Below, one piece after another: positions 8,158-17,581 of a stretch of 64,000 bases of DNA. Within the stretch, counting starts at the first letter, position 1. The number at the start of each line of letters is the position of its first letter. The notes under the pieces are model-generated. The model searched no databases. It was not told where the DNA came from and saw nothing but the letters and a program-made list of their open reading frames with translations. The position numbers and the translations under genes are program-made. This DNA comes from Aeromonas veronii (GTDB taxonomy: Bacteria > Pseudomonadota > Gammaproteobacteria > Enterobacterales > Aeromonadaceae): the NCBI GenBank assembly GCA_041319085.1, contig CP101033.1:218501-282500 (forward strand). The letters are read 5' to 3'.

Positions 8158-9321
8158 ATGAACAACTTTACGCTCCATACCCCGACCAAAATCCTGTTTG
8201 GCCAAGGGCAGATCGCCCAGCTGCGCGAGCAGCTCCCGCGCGACGCCCGCGTCATGATCACCTACGGCGGCGGCAGCGTGGTACGCAGCGGCTTGCTGGA
8301 GCAGATCCGCAGCGAACTGGCTGGTTTCACTCTGTTTGAATTTGGCGGCATCGAGCCCAACCCGGCCTACGAGACCCTGATGGGGGCCGTGGAGCTGGCC
8401 CGTGCCGAGCGGGTCGACTTCCTGCTCGCCGTCGGCGGTGGCTCGGTGCTCGATGGCACCAAGTTTATCGCCGCTGCCGCACACTACGATCGGGCCAAAG
8501 AGCCCTGGCACATTCTCGAGACCGTCGGCAGCGAAGTGCGCTCCGCCATCCCGCTCGGTTCGGTGCTGACCCTGCCGGCTACCGGTTCCGAAATGAACAT
8601 GGGCGCCGTCATCACCCGTCGCAGCAGTAGCGACAAGGTGCACTTCTTCTCGCCGTTGGTGATGCCGCGCTTCGCCGTGCTCGATCCGGTGCTCACCTAT
8701 ACCCTGCCGGAGGGTCAGGTGGCGAACGGGGTGGTGGATGCTTTCGTCCATACCGTGGAGCAGTACCTCACCTATCCGGTCAATGCCAAGGTGCAGGATC
8801 GCTTCGCCGAAGGCTTGCTGCTGACCCTGATCGAAGAGGGCTCCAAGGCGCTGGCCGAGCCGTACAACTACGAGGTGCGCGCCAACATCATGTGGAGCGC
8901 CACCATGGCGTTGAACGGTCTGATCGGTGCCGGTGTGCCGCAGGACTGGGCCACCCACATGCTGGGTCACGAACTGACTGCCCTGCACGGTCTCGACCAC
9001 GCCCAGACCCTAGCGGCGGTACTGCCCGCCCTGTTGCAGGCCAAGCGCAAACAGAAGCATGCCAAGCTGCTGCAATACGCGGAGCGGGTGTGGGGTCTGC
9101 GCAGCGGCAGCGAAGCGGAGCGCATCGATGATGCCATCGCCGCGACCCGCGACTTCTTCGAGCGGATGGGGGTCAAGACCCGACTGCGCGACTACGGTCT
9201 GAAAGATCTCGGTATCGATACCCTGATCGGCAAGCTGGGTGAGCACGGCATGAGCCGTCTGGGCGAGCACAGCGATATCGATCTGGTGCAGAGCCAGCAT
9301 ATTTATGAAGCGGCCTGGTAA
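8158..9321 (+). CDS. yqhD: NADPH-dependent aldehyde reductase / alcohol dehydrogenase YqhD
   Basis: This iron/zinc-dependent group III alcohol dehydrogenase matches E. coli YqhD at the N-terminus (MNNFTLHTPTKILFGQG) and in length, 387 residues. The dinucleotide-binding motif AVGGGSVLDGTKF is near residue 95. Metal-ligand motifs include DAFVHTVEQY and HMLGHELTALHGLDH. Family members reduce short-chain and lipid-derived aldehydes, protecting against carbonyl stress. The start at 8158 is favoured over 8152 because AAGG lies eight bases before it but only two before the earlier ATG. Regulation is probably by the divergent AraC gene. Confidence 0.95.
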   Translation: MNNFTLHTPTKILFGQGQIAQLREQLPRDARVMITYGGGSVVRSGLLEQIRSELAGFTLFEFGGIEPNPAYETLMGAVELARAERVDFLLAVGGGSVLDGTKFIAAAAHYDRAKEPWHILETVGSEVRSAIPLGSVLTLPATGSEMNMGAVITRRSSSDKVHFFSPLVMPRFAVLDPVLTYTLPEGQVANGVVDAFVHTVEQYLTYPVNAKVQDRFAEGLLLTLIEEGSKALAEPYNYEVRANIMWSATMALNGLIGAGVPQDWATHMLGHELTALHGLDHAQTLAAVLPALLQAKRKQKHAKLLQYAERVWGLRSGSEAERIDDAIAATRDFFERMGVKTRLRDYGLKDLGIDTLIGKLGEHGMSRLGEHSDIDLVQSQHIYEAAW

Positions 9322-9363
9322 GGGCCGCCAATCGGCGCCACACGGGCGAAACGATTGAATTGC

Positions 9364-9410
9364 CGGGGCCCTCTCCCGCCATCTGGCGGCTGAGTGGCCC
9401 CGCTTTTGTT
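9364..9410 (+). terminator. Terminator of yqhD
   Basis: CGGGGCC pairs with GGCCCCG around an inner CCGCC/GGCGG hairpin, followed by CTTTTGTT. Confidence 0.65.
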
Positions 9411-9828
9411 GGGAAAATGTTGCTTTTTGGCGTTTCGCTGCGAGAAGTGCGACGAAAGCGGATTTCGTAAGAACAAAAAACGCTAAGATAGAGGGCCGGT
9501 AAAACATTTTTTTTGACTGGTTGGATCACTTTTTTCAGCCGTTTTTACTGGTATAAGCCTCTAATTTGGTTTGTTTTTTTTAATCGTAGCCAGGGATGGG
9601 CTGAATTCTGTACGAGTGCCGTCGGGACTGCGGTTGTAATAAAACTCCAAAATTTGATACTAATCACCTTCGCGCCTGAAAAGCGGGGGCCTGACCATGA
9701 CAGGAGGTTGAGGTAAAGCCTACTGATTTTCATAACAAAGAGCCCTGGACCTGCACTTTGGTCATGTCTTGTTTCGTCAGAAGTGAGACACTGGGCAGCG
9801 ATTGTTTATTAACCATCAGGGAATAGTC
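9411..9828 (+). other. Long untranslated region upstream of pntA
   Basis: These 418 bases hold no convincing gene. They are more AT-rich than their neighbours, with T-tracts at about 9507-9515 and 9574-9581. A plausible promoter is TTGTAA, 18 bases, TACTAA near 9634-9663. A long structured leader for pntAB is possible, but I recognise no known riboswitch. Confidence 0.4.
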
Positions 9829-11355
9829 ATGCAGATTGGAATACCGAGAGAGAGTCTCGCCGGTGAGACCCGGGTCGCAGCGACCCCGGCTACCGTCGAG
9901 CAGCTGAAAAAGCTCGGCTTCGAGGTCGCCATCGAGTCCGGCGCAGGCCAGTTGGCCAGCTTCGATGATGCCGCCTTCGAGGCTGCCGGTGCCAGCGTGG
10001 TGCCGAATGTCTGGCAAGCCGACCTTATCTTCAAGGTCAATGCGCCGACCGATGCCGAGATCGCACAAATTAAAGATGGTGCCACTCTGGTGAGCTTCAT
10101 TTGGCCCGCACAGAACCCTGAGCTGGTCAAGAAGCTGTCCGAGCGCAACATCAATGTGATGGCGATGGATATGGTGCCGCGGATCTCCCGTGCCCAGTCC
10201 CTCGATGCCCTCTCCTCCATGGCCAACATCGGTGGCTATCGTGCCGTGGTTGAAGCTGCGCACCAGTTCGGTCGCTTCTTCACCGGTCAAATCACTGCAG
10301 CCGGTAAAGTGCCGCCTGCCAAGGTGCTGGTGATCGGTGCCGGTGTTGCCGGTCTGGCCGCCATCGGTACTGCCGGTTCCCTCGGCGCCATCGTGCGTGC
10401 GTTCGATACCCGTCTGGAAGTGGCCGAGCAGATCGAATCTATGGGTGGGGAATTCCTCAAGCTGGACTTCGGTGGCGAAGACGGCGCATCCAGCGATGGT
10501 TATGCCAAAGTGATGAGCGAAGAGTTCATCAAGGCCGAGATGGAGCTATTCGCCCAGCAGGCCAAAGAGGTGGACATCATCATCACCACCGCTCTGATCC
10601 CGGGCAAGCCGGCTCCCAAGCTGATCACCAAAGAGATGGTCGACAGCATGAAGTCGGGCTCGGTGATCGTGGATATGGCCGCTCAGGCTGGCGGTAACTG
10701 TGAATACACAGTGCCGGGCGAACTGCATGTCACTGCCAACGGCGTCAAGGTGATCGGTTACACCGATCTGCCGGGTCGCCTGCCTGCCCAATCCTCCCAG
10801 CTCTACGGTACCAACCTGGTCAACCTGATGAAGCTGATGTGCAAGGAGAAGGACGGCAACGTTGCCATCGACTTCGAAGACGTGGTTCAGCGCAACATGA
10901 CGGTGATCCAGGCCGGTGAAGTGACCTTCCCGCCGCCCGCCATCTCCGTCTCTGCCGCCCCGCAGAAACCGGCCGCCGCCAAACCGGCCGCCAAGAAGGA
11001 AGAGGCCAAGCCCTCCAACAAGAAGTTCGTGTTCGGTGCCCTCGGTATCGCCGCCTTCGGCTGGATCGCCTCCGTTGCCCCGGCAGCCTTCCTCTCCCAC
11101 TTCACCGTATTCATCTTGGCCTGTGTGGTCGGTTACTACGTGGTGTGGAACGTCTCTCACGCTCTGCACACGCCGCTGATGTCGGTCACCAATGCCATCT
11201 CCGGCATTATCGTGGTCGGTGCCCTGCTGCAGATCGGGCAAGGGTCGACCCTGGTCACAGCGCTGGCGTTCATCGCCGTGCTGATTGCCAGTATCAACAT
11301 CTTCGGCGGTTTCACCGTCACTCAGCGCATGCTGAAGATGTTCCGTAAGGATTAA
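9829..11355 (+). CDS. pntA: NAD(P) transhydrogenase subunit alpha PntA
   Basis: PntA with PntB forms the proton-translocating transhydrogenase that reduces NADP+ with NADH using the proton gradient. The 508 residues start at MQIGIPRES, matching E. coli PntA; the frame open upstream to 9802 is discarded, and GGGA lies about eight bases before this ATG. The NAD-binding domain I carries [19 protein letters not shown]. The C-terminal part has membrane helices ([32 protein letters not shown]). A low-complexity Ala/Lys/Pro linker (about residues 370-400) joins the soluble and membrane parts. pntB starts 11 bases after the stop. Confidence 0.97.
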   Translation: MQIGIPRESLAGETRVAATPATVEQLKKLGFEVAIESGAGQLASFDDAAFEAAGASVVPNVWQADLIFKVNAPTDAEIAQIKDGATLVSFIWPAQNPELVKKLSERNINVMAMDMVPRISRAQSLDALSSMANIGGYRAVVEAAHQFGRFFTGQITAAGKVPPAKVLVIGAGVAGLAAIGTAGSLGAIVRAFDTRLEVAEQIESMGGEFLKLDFGGEDGASSDGYAKVMSEEFIKAEMELFAQQAKEVDIIITTALIPGKPAPKLITKEMVDSMKSGSVIVDMAAQAGGNCEYTVPGELHVTANGVKVIGYTDLPGRLPAQSSQLYGTNLVNLMKLMCKEKDGNVAIDFEDVVQRNMTVIQAGEVTFPPPAISVSAAPQKPAAAKPAAKKEEAKPSNKKFVFGALGIAAFGWIASVAPAAFLSHFTVFILACVVGYYVVWNVSHALHTPLMSVTNAISGIIVVGALLQIGQGSTLVTALAFIAVLIASINIFGGFTVTQRMLKMFRKD

Positions 11356-11366
11356 GGGGGTTTAAC

Positions 11367-12851
11367 GTGTCTCAAGGACTGGTAACAGCATCCTATATCG
11401 TTGCCGCCGTGCTCTTCATCCTCAGTCTCGCGGGACTGTCGAAGCAAGAAACGGCCAAGCATGGCAACCTGTTCGGTATCGCGGGTATGGCTATCGCCCT
11501 GCTCGCCACCGTATTCAACCCGGAGACCAGTGGCGTTCACTGGATCATTCTGGCCATGGTGATCGGCGGTGCCATCGGCGTGCGTCTGGCACTCAAGGTC
11601 GAGATGACCGAGATGCCCGAGCTGGTGGCCGTGCTGCACAGCTTCGTCGGTATGGCGGCAGTGCTGGTGGGCGTCAACAGCTTCATCGATCTGCACCCCT
11701 CTGCCCCTGCTGAGGTAGTCGTCTCCGTCGGTTCCAACCTGGATGCCACGCTGGCAGCCGCCCGTGCGGCGTTCGAACAGGCGGCCAGTGTCGCCCAGGT
11801 CGAGCACCTCTCCGGCGCCATGCTGAACATCCACCTGGTCGAGATCTTCCTGGGCGTCTTCATCGGTGCCGTGACCTTCACCGGTTCCGTGGTTGCCTTC
11901 GGCAAGCTGCGCGGTCTGATCTCCTCCAAGCCGCTGATGCTGCCGCACCGCCACAAGCTGAACCTGCTGGCTGTAGTCGCTTCTCTGGCGCTGATGGTCT
12001 ACTTCGTCAACGCGGGCGGCTCTACCTTCGCTCTGCTGGTGATGACCCTGATCGCCTTCGCCTTTGGCTGGCATCTGGTTGCCTCCATCGGTGGCGCCGA
12101 CATGCCGGTGGTGGTCTCCATGCTGAACTCCTACTCCGGTTGGGCGGCGGCGGCGGCGGGCTTCATGCTCTCCAACGACCTGCTGATCGTGGTGGGTGCG
12201 CTGGTAGGTTCCTCCGGTGCCATCCTCTCTTACATCATGTGCAAGGCGATGAACCGCTCCTTCATCTCGGTGATCGCCGGTGGCTTCGGCTCCGATGGCG
12301 TGGCCTCCACGGCTGATCAGGAGATGGGCGAATACCGCGAAACCAGCGCCGAGGAAGTGGCTGACCTGCTGAAGAACTCCAGCTCCGTCATCATCACCCC
12401 GGGCTACGGCATGGCGGTGGCGCAGGCCCAGTATCCGGTGGCTGAAATCACCCAGAAGCTGCGTGATCGCGGCGTCAAGGTGCGCTTCGGTATCCACCCG
12501 GTTGCCGGTCGTCTGCCTGGCCACATGAACGTGCTGCTGGCGGAAGCGAAAGTGCCGTATGACATCGTGCTGGAAATGGACGAGATCAACGACGACTTCG
12601 CCGATACCGATACCGTGCTGGTGATCGGTGCCAACGACACCGTCAACCCGGCCGCGATGGAAGATCCGGGCAGCCCGATCGCCGGTATGCCGGTACTGGA
12701 AGTGTGGAAAGCGCAGAACGTTATCGGCTTCAAGCGCTCCATGAACACTGGCTATGCCGGTGTCCAGAACCCGCTGTTCTTCAAGGAAAATACCCAGATG
12801 CTGTTTGGCGATGCCAAGGCCAGTGTCGAAGCGATCCTGAAGGCGCTCTAA
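11367..12851 (+). CDS. pntB: NAD(P) transhydrogenase subunit beta PntB
   Basis: This inner-membrane subunit carries the proton path (domain II) and the NADP(H)-binding domain III, with [16 protein letters not shown] and [20 protein letters not shown]. It begins at GTG ([10 protein letters not shown]) with AGGGGG six bases upstream. At 494 residues it is about 32 longer than E. coli PntB. The extra stretch is an Ala-rich hydrophilic insert at about residues 110-145, in the loop after GVNSFIDLH and before [11 protein letters not shown]. Elsewhere the match to the E. coli protein as I recall it is very close. It is co-transcribed with pntA. Confidence 0.97.
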   Translation: MSQGLVTASYIVAAVLFILSLAGLSKQETAKHGNLFGIAGMAIALLATVFNPETSGVHWIILAMVIGGAIGVRLALKVEMTEMPELVAVLHSFVGMAAVLVGVNSFIDLHPSAPAEVVVSVGSNLDATLAAARAAFEQAASVAQVEHLSGAMLNIHLVEIFLGVFIGAVTFTGSVVAFGKLRGLISSKPLMLPHRHKLNLLAVVASLALMVYFVNAGGSTFALLVMTLIAFAFGWHLVASIGGADMPVVVSMLNSYSGWAAAAAGFMLSNDLLIVVGALVGSSGAILSYIMCKAMNRSFISVIAGGFGSDGVASTADQEMGEYRETSAEEVADLLKNSSSVIITPGYGMAVAQAQYPVAEITQKLRDRGVKVRFGIHPVAGRLPGHMNVLLAEAKVPYDIVLEMDEINDDFADTDTVLVIGANDTVNPAAMEDPGSPIAGMPVLEVWKAQNVIGFKRSMNTGYAGVQNPLFFKENTQMLFGDAKASVEAILKAL

Positions 12852-12872
12852 GCGTCGATGAGATGAGACAAG

Positions 12873-12896
12873 AGGAGGCTTCGGCCTCCTTTTTTA
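12873..12896 (+). terminator. Terminator of pntAB
   Basis: AGGAGGC, a TTCG tetraloop and GCCTCCT are followed by six Ts. Confidence 0.9.
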
Positions 12897-13161
12897 TTGC
12901 CCGCTTTTCACGGAATAGGGGCAAGACGTTGATGGCAAAGGGCCTTGGCCGGATGGGGGGATCCGTTGCCTGCAGCGGGCCAGCAATCCGGTGACGTTGC
13001 CCCGGCTGGAAGGCATAATGGCGGCAAAAGGCGAGGAGGCTAAATTTTATTTGAGGCTCGTGCCACTAGAACCAAATAAAGTTACATGGACGGGCGGCCC
13101 TCCAGATAGCAACCATACCCTCATACGATGCCTGCGGCACAGTGAACCAGAGAAACCACAG
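12897..13161 (+). other. Leader region of the cysteine desulfidase-like gene
   Basis: The frame of the downstream gene is open through here to 12991, but the family N-terminus begins at 13162. An AT-rich patch (TAAATTTTATTTG near 13040) may be promoter DNA. I see nothing else definite. Confidence 0.35.
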
Positions 13162-14448
13162 ATGAAAGCACAATGGACCGATTTCATAACCCTGCTCAAG
13201 CGTGAAGTGGTGCCGGCTCTGGGCTGCACCGAGCCGATGTCGGTCGCTCTGGCTGCGGCCAACTGCCGTAAGCTGCTGGGGCAGGATCCGACCCGCATCA
13301 GCGTCTGGGTCAGTGGCAACCTGTTCAAGAACGGCATGGGGGTCGGGGTGCCGGGTACCGGCATGATCGGTCTGCCGGTGGCGGCTGCGGTCGGCATCAC
13401 CGGCGGCAATCCCGATGCCGGGCTGGAGGTGCTCAAGACTCTCACCCCGGCCCAGGTCGAGGCGGCCAAGGCGTTGCTGCCGGTCATCAAGGTGGATGTG
13501 AAGGATGTGCCGGACGTGCTCTACGCCGAGGTACTGGCCGAAGTTGAAGGGCACAGCGCCCGGGTGGTGATCTGTACCGACCACACCCGCATCATCCTGA
13601 TGGAGAAGGATGGCGAGGTGCTGATGGCGCAGAACAGTGCCCCCGGCGTGCAGATCCAGCCAGCCAAATCCGCCAAACCGGCCATGACCCTGCGGGAGAT
13701 CGTCGATTTTGCATTGGAAGTGCCGCTGGCGGAGATCGACTTTATCCGCGAGGCCGCCACCATGAATCAGGCGCTGGCAGATGAAGGGTTGCAGGGTTAC
13801 GGCCTGCAGATCGGCAAGATCCTCACCGAGCAGGTGGAGCGCAAGCTGCTCTCCGATGACCTGATGACCCTGGCGATGCGCCTCTCCTCCGCCGCCTCCG
13901 ATGCGCGGATGGATGGCGCAATGCTGCCCGCCATGTCCAACTCCGGTTCCGGCAATCAGGGCATTGCCGCCACCATGCCGGTGGTCGCCGCCGCCCGCTT
14001 CCTCAAGGCGAGCGACGAGCAGCTGACCCGGGCGCTGGTGATGAGCCATCTGGTGGCCATCTACATCAAGACCTATCAGAACAAGCTGTCGGCCCTCTGT
14101 GCCGCCAGCACCGCCGCCATGGGCGCCGGTGCAGCCATCACCTGGCTGCTGGGCGGCCAGTATCAGCAGATCAGCCACTGCATCAACAACATGATTGGCG
14201 ATGTCTCCGGCATCATCTGCGATGGCGCAGGCAGCGCCTGCTCCATGAAGGTCTCCACCTCTACCTCGGCGGCGGTGAAGTCCTCGCTGATGGCTATCAA
14301 CAACCTGCATGTCCCCCAGAGCGAGGGGATCGTCTCCGACGATGTGGACCAGACCATCGCCAATCTGGGCCGCCTCTCTAAACAGGGGATGCTGGATACC
14401 GACATCGAAATCATCAACATCATGCGAGCGAAACAGCAGAAGCAGTGA
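13162..14448 (+). CDS. UPF0597 / CyuA-type L-cysteine desulfidase-like protein
   Basis: The 428 residues match the UPF0597 family (E. coli CyuA/YhaM, serine dehydratase alpha-like). The motif ALGCTEPMSVALA near residue 24 and cysteines in SALCAAS, SHCINNM and IICDGAGSACSMK are the expected ligands of an oxygen-sensitive [4Fe-4S] cluster. A glycine-rich segment MSNSGSGNQGI is also conserved. Related enzymes release sulfide and ammonia from L-cysteine to give pyruvate. It stands alone between terminators, with no adjacent cysteine transporter. The start at MKAQWTDF is chosen by family length; the ribosome site is weak. Confidence 0.85.
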   Translation: MKAQWTDFITLLKREVVPALGCTEPMSVALAAANCRKLLGQDPTRISVWVSGNLFKNGMGVGVPGTGMIGLPVAAAVGITGGNPDAGLEVLKTLTPAQVEAAKALLPVIKVDVKDVPDVLYAEVLAEVEGHSARVVICTDHTRIILMEKDGEVLMAQNSAPGVQIQPAKSAKPAMTLREIVDFALEVPLAEIDFIREAATMNQALADEGLQGYGLQIGKILTEQVERKLLSDDLMTLAMRLSSAASDARMDGAMLPAMSNSGSGNQGIAATMPVVAAARFLKASDEQLTRALVMSHLVAIYIKTYQNKLSALCAASTAAMGAGAAITWLLGGQYQQISHCINNMIGDVSGIICDGAGSACSMKVSTSTSAAVKSSLMAINNLHVPQSEGIVSDDVDQTIANLGRLSKQGMLDTDIEIINIMRAKQQKQ

Positions 14449-14623
14449 ATCTGTGACAAGGGGGCAGTACACCGCATCGACGCGCCGCCCTTCTCCCGCT
14501 CCTGGGATGCCTTGAACGTGGCGGGCAATGTCGCGAAGTAAGAGTTGCGATGACGGCGCCGTCACGCGGATCCTGCTCTACAGAGCAATCTGCGGGTAAC
14601 AGCTGAGGGTAAATTGCAGCGAT

Positions 14624-14655
14624 AAAAAAACCGATGCCAAGGCATCGGTTTTTTG
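14624..14655. terminator. Bidirectional terminator between the desulfidase-like gene and bamD
   Basis: AAAACCGATGCC and GGCATCGGTTTT form a 12-bp stem with A-run and T-run on either side. It can serve both convergent genes. Confidence 0.88.
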
Positions 14656-14676
14656 TTACCGGTTTATCCGTATCAC

Positions 14677-15432
14677 TCAGCCACGGCCGAGGCGGTTCTC
14701 CGGGTAGTTTTTGGCCAGCACTTCGCGGGCATGCTTGGCCAGTTGCGGCATCTTCAGGGCGTCGTAAGACTCGACCATGATTTCCAGCGCTTTCTCGGTT
14801 TCGGCTGTGTCGGGGTAGGTTTCGACAATCAGCTTGGCCCGGTTGGCGGCAGCGACCAGTGCATCACGCTTCACGTAATACTCGGCAACGCTCAGGTCAT
14901 ATCTGGCCAGACGATTCTTCAGGCCAATCATGCGGGCACGGGCATCGGCGGCATAGACACTGTTGGGGTAGTTCTGCAGCAGGGTCTTGAAGTCCTGGAA
15001 TGCCTGACGGGCATATGCCGGGTCTTTGTCGTCCCGATCGATACCGAACAGGCTCTGGAAGAAGTTGTAATCCGCCGCCATGTTGGTCAGGCCGCGCATA
15101 TAGAAGACGTAATCGATATTTTTATGCGCCGGATTGAGGCGGATAAAACGGTCGATATTGGCGATCGCCTGAGCGGTATCATCCTGCTTGTAGTAGGCAT
15201 AGATGAGGTCAAGCTGCACCTGGTTAGAGTAGGCGCCGAACGGGTAGCGAGAGTCCAAAGCCTCCAGCAATTCAGTGGCTTGCACGTAATTGCCAACGTC
15301 CAGTTTGAGGCGTGCTTTCTGGTACAGGGTCTCCGGCGGTTCGTCGGGTACCTTGGGTTTGGTGCTGGAACAGCCTGTGATCAAGGTAGCGACCAAGGCG
15401 AGCGACATCAGCAGGTGAGACTTCTTTCCCAT
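14677..15432 (-). CDS. bamD: Outer-membrane assembly lipoprotein BamD
   Basis: BamD is the essential lipoprotein partner of BamA in the machine that folds beta-barrel proteins into the outer membrane. The signal peptide ends in the lipobox LITGC near residue 21. TPR-like repeats follow, with LEALDSRYPFGAYSNQVQLD and RFIRLNPAHKNIDYVFYMRG. From 15432 the protein is 251 residues, close to E. coli BamD (245). An earlier ATG at 15450 is possible; the frame open to 15594 overlaps rluD and is unlikely. It is divergent from rluD, as in E. coli. Confidence 0.95.
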   Translation of the reverse strand: MGKKSHLLMSLALVATLITGCSSTKPKVPDEPPETLYQKARLKLDVGNYVQATELLEALDSRYPFGAYSNQVQLDLIYAYYKQDDTAQAIANIDRFIRLNPAHKNIDYVFYMRGLTNMAADYNFFQSLFGIDRDDKDPAYARQAFQDFKTLLQNYPNSVYAADARARMIGLKNRLARYDLSVAEYYVKRDALVAAANRAKLIVETYPDTAETEKALEIMVESYDALKMPQLAKHAREVLAKNYPENRLGRG

Positions 15433-15549
15433 CAACAACATCCGGTCCATTTCCACGAAATTGGCAAAGTATCCGTTATGCTTGGCTAAAAGAAAAGCTA
15501 GAATACCCGGATTATTTCGAATTGATACCCCCCGCTCAAGAGACCATAC

Positions 15550-16530
15550 ATGAGCCAGCATATTGAACTGACAGGCGAATTCCAGGATCACCAATTCGGG
15601 CAGCGACTCGACCAGGCCCTTGCCGAATTGTTTCCAGACTACTCCCGCACCCGCATCAAGGAGTGGATTTTACAGGACAGAGTGACCCTGGACGGTCAGG
15701 TTGCCAACACCCCGCGCGAGAAAATTCTGGCCGGGCAACAGGTGCATGTGAATGTCGAGCTGGAAGCCGATACCCGCTGGGATGCCCAGGAGATCGAGCT
15801 CAACATCGTTTATGAAGATGAACACATTCTGGTGATCGACAAACCGGCCGGACTGGTGGTTCACCCTGGCGCAGGCACGCCCGATGGCACCATCCTCAAC
15901 GCCCTGCTGCATCGCTATCCCGGCATTGCCGAGGTGCCCCGCGCCGGTATCGTGCACCGTCTGGATAAAGACACCACTGGTCTGATGGTGGTTGCCAAGA
16001 CCGTACCTGCCCAGACCCACTTGGTGGAAGCGCTGCAGGCGCGCCAGATCACCCGTGAGTACGAAGCGATCGCCATCGGTCACATGACCGCAGGTGGCAC
16101 TGTTGATGCGCCCATCGGCCGTCACCCGACCCAGCGTACCCATATGGCCGTGGTGCCCAATGGTCGTCCTTCCGTGACCCACTACCGGGTGCACGAGAAG
16201 TTCCGTGGCCACACCCGTCTGCGTCTGCGTCTGGAGACCGGTCGTACCCACCAGATCCGTGTCCATATGGCGCACATCAAGCACCCGCTGGTGGGCGATC
16301 CCGCCTATGGTGGTCGTCTGCGCCTGCTGCGCAATGCGACGCCGGAGCTGACCCAGATGCTGCGCAGCTTCAACCGTCAGGCACTGCATGCCACCATGCT
16401 GCAACTGGCGCACCCCATCACGGGTGAAGTGATGCAGTGGCACTCCGAGACGCCACAGGACATGGTGGATCTGATGGAAGTGCTGCGCGCTGACACCCTG
16501 GCCAATCCGGACGATCTGGTCTGGAACTGA
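15550..16530 (+). CDS. rluD: 23S rRNA pseudouridine(1911/1915/1917) synthase RluD
   Basis: RluD makes three pseudouridines in helix 69 of 23S rRNA, at the subunit interface. An N-terminal S4-like RNA-binding domain (about residues 18-80) precedes the catalytic domain. The active-site motif HRLDKDTTG has its catalytic aspartate at residue 139. RTHQIRVH is also conserved. The 326 residues agree with E. coli RluD. The gene starts the bamD-divergent rluD-pgeF-clpB series, but a terminator follows it. Confidence 0.97.
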   Translation: MSQHIELTGEFQDHQFGQRLDQALAELFPDYSRTRIKEWILQDRVTLDGQVANTPREKILAGQQVHVNVELEADTRWDAQEIELNIVYEDEHILVIDKPAGLVVHPGAGTPDGTILNALLHRYPGIAEVPRAGIVHRLDKDTTGLMVVAKTVPAQTHLVEALQARQITREYEAIAIGHMTAGGTVDAPIGRHPTQRTHMAVVPNGRPSVTHYRVHEKFRGHTRLRLRLETGRTHQIRVHMAHIKHPLVGDPAYGGRLRLLRNATPELTQMLRSFNRQALHATMLQLAHPITGEVMQWHSETPQDMVDLMEVLRADTLANPDDLVWN

Positions 16531-16584
16531 TGTGATAGGGCCTGCTGCGTCGGTTTCTGGCGTCATCCGGCCCGAACAGATGCC

Positions 16585-16618
16585 AAACGGGGTTCCCTTG
16601 CAGGAGCCCCGTTTTTTA
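16585..16618 (+). terminator. Terminator between rluD and pgeF
   Basis: AACGGGGTTCC and GGAGCCCCGTT form an 11-bp stem (one G-T pair) with a 6-base loop and a run of six Ts. Confidence 0.9.
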
Positions 16619-16643
16619 TAGCGGTGAATTGAAGGAGTCACAG

Positions 16644-17381
16644 ATGAAATGGATCGAACCCGATTGGCCAGCCCCGGCGTGTGTCAGGGCGTTGTCGACC
16701 ACCCGGGATGGCGGCGTCAGTGAAGGGGTCTTTGCCGGTCTCAATCTGGGCGCCCACGTGGGTGACGAACCGGCGCGAGTCGAGGCCAACCGGACCCGGC
16801 TGCAGCAGGTGGCCGCTATCCCGGGGCCCCTCAACTGGCTCAATCAGGTGCACGGCACCGTGGTTCATCCGGTCAACAGCCATTATCAGCAGGTGCCGGA
16901 TGCTGATGCCGCCTGCGCCCATGAGGCGGATCAGGCCTGCATCGTGATGACTGCTGACTGTCTGCCGGTGCTGTTCTGCGATCGGGCCGGCACAGTGGTC
17001 GCCGCCGCCCACGCTGGCTGGCGTGGACTGAAAGAGGGCGTGCTGGAGGCGAGTATCGCGGCCATGGGCTGTGAGCCGGGCGAGATCCTGGCCTGGCTTG
17101 GCCCGGCCATCGGCCCCACAGCGTTTGAAGTGGGTGGCGAGGTGCGCGAAGCCTTTATGGCGGATCAGGCTGAAGCGGTCGCGGCTTTCGTGCCTTCCGC
17201 CAACGACGGCAAATGGCTGGCGGATATCTACCAACTGGCTAGGCTGCGCCTCGCCCGCGCGGGCGTTACCGCCGTCTATGGCGGCGAATACTGCACCTTC
17301 AGCGATAGCGAGCAGTTCTACTCCTATCGTCGCGACGGTCAGACCGGCCGGATGGCCTCCCTTATCTGGTTGGCCCGCTAA
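16644..17381 (+). CDS. pgeF: Peptidoglycan editing factor PgeF (YfiH family)
   Basis: This 245-residue member of the YfiH/laccase-like fold carries the zinc-site motifs LNQVHGT, TADCLPVLFCD and HAGWRGL. In E. coli PgeF removes muropeptides in which L-serine has replaced L-alanine; the family also shows polyphenol oxidase-like or purine nucleoside activity in other bacteria. The start at 16644 has AAGGAG seven bases upstream and beats the ATG at 16629. It lies between rluD and clpB, the same order as in E. coli. Confidence 0.93.
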   Translation: MKWIEPDWPAPACVRALSTTRDGGVSEGVFAGLNLGAHVGDEPARVEANRTRLQQVAAIPGPLNWLNQVHGTVVHPVNSHYQQVPDADAACAHEADQACIVMTADCLPVLFCDRAGTVVAAAHAGWRGLKEGVLEASIAAMGCEPGEILAWLGPAIGPTAFEVGGEVREAFMADQAEAVAAFVPSANDGKWLADIYQLARLRLARAGVTAVYGGEYCTFSDSEQFYSYRRDGQTGRMASLIWLAR

Positions 17382-17490
17382 GCAATCACCCACCAAGTAA
17401 TACCCCGTCTCTCTCAAGAGCAAATCCGTATGAGAGAGGCGGGGCTCCTGCCTTTCCCCCGCTTTGCAGAAAAAATAACCAGTCATTGCC

Positions 17491-17519
17491 CTTGAAATAG
17501 CCCGCACGGGCCTCATCTT
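17491..17519 (+). promoter_or_regulatory. Sigma-32 heat-shock promoter of clpB
   Basis: CTTGAAA (17491-17497), 14 bases, then CTCATCTT (17512-17519) fits the sigma-32 consensus CTTGAAA-N13/14-CCCCATNT closely. It lies 62 bases upstream of the clpB ATG. Confidence 0.85.
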
Positions 17520-17581
17520 TCATCTCAGAAAGTTATGTTGTTTGCCGCGCAAGCGGCGTCCGTCTTGAAAGGGGGAGTGCA

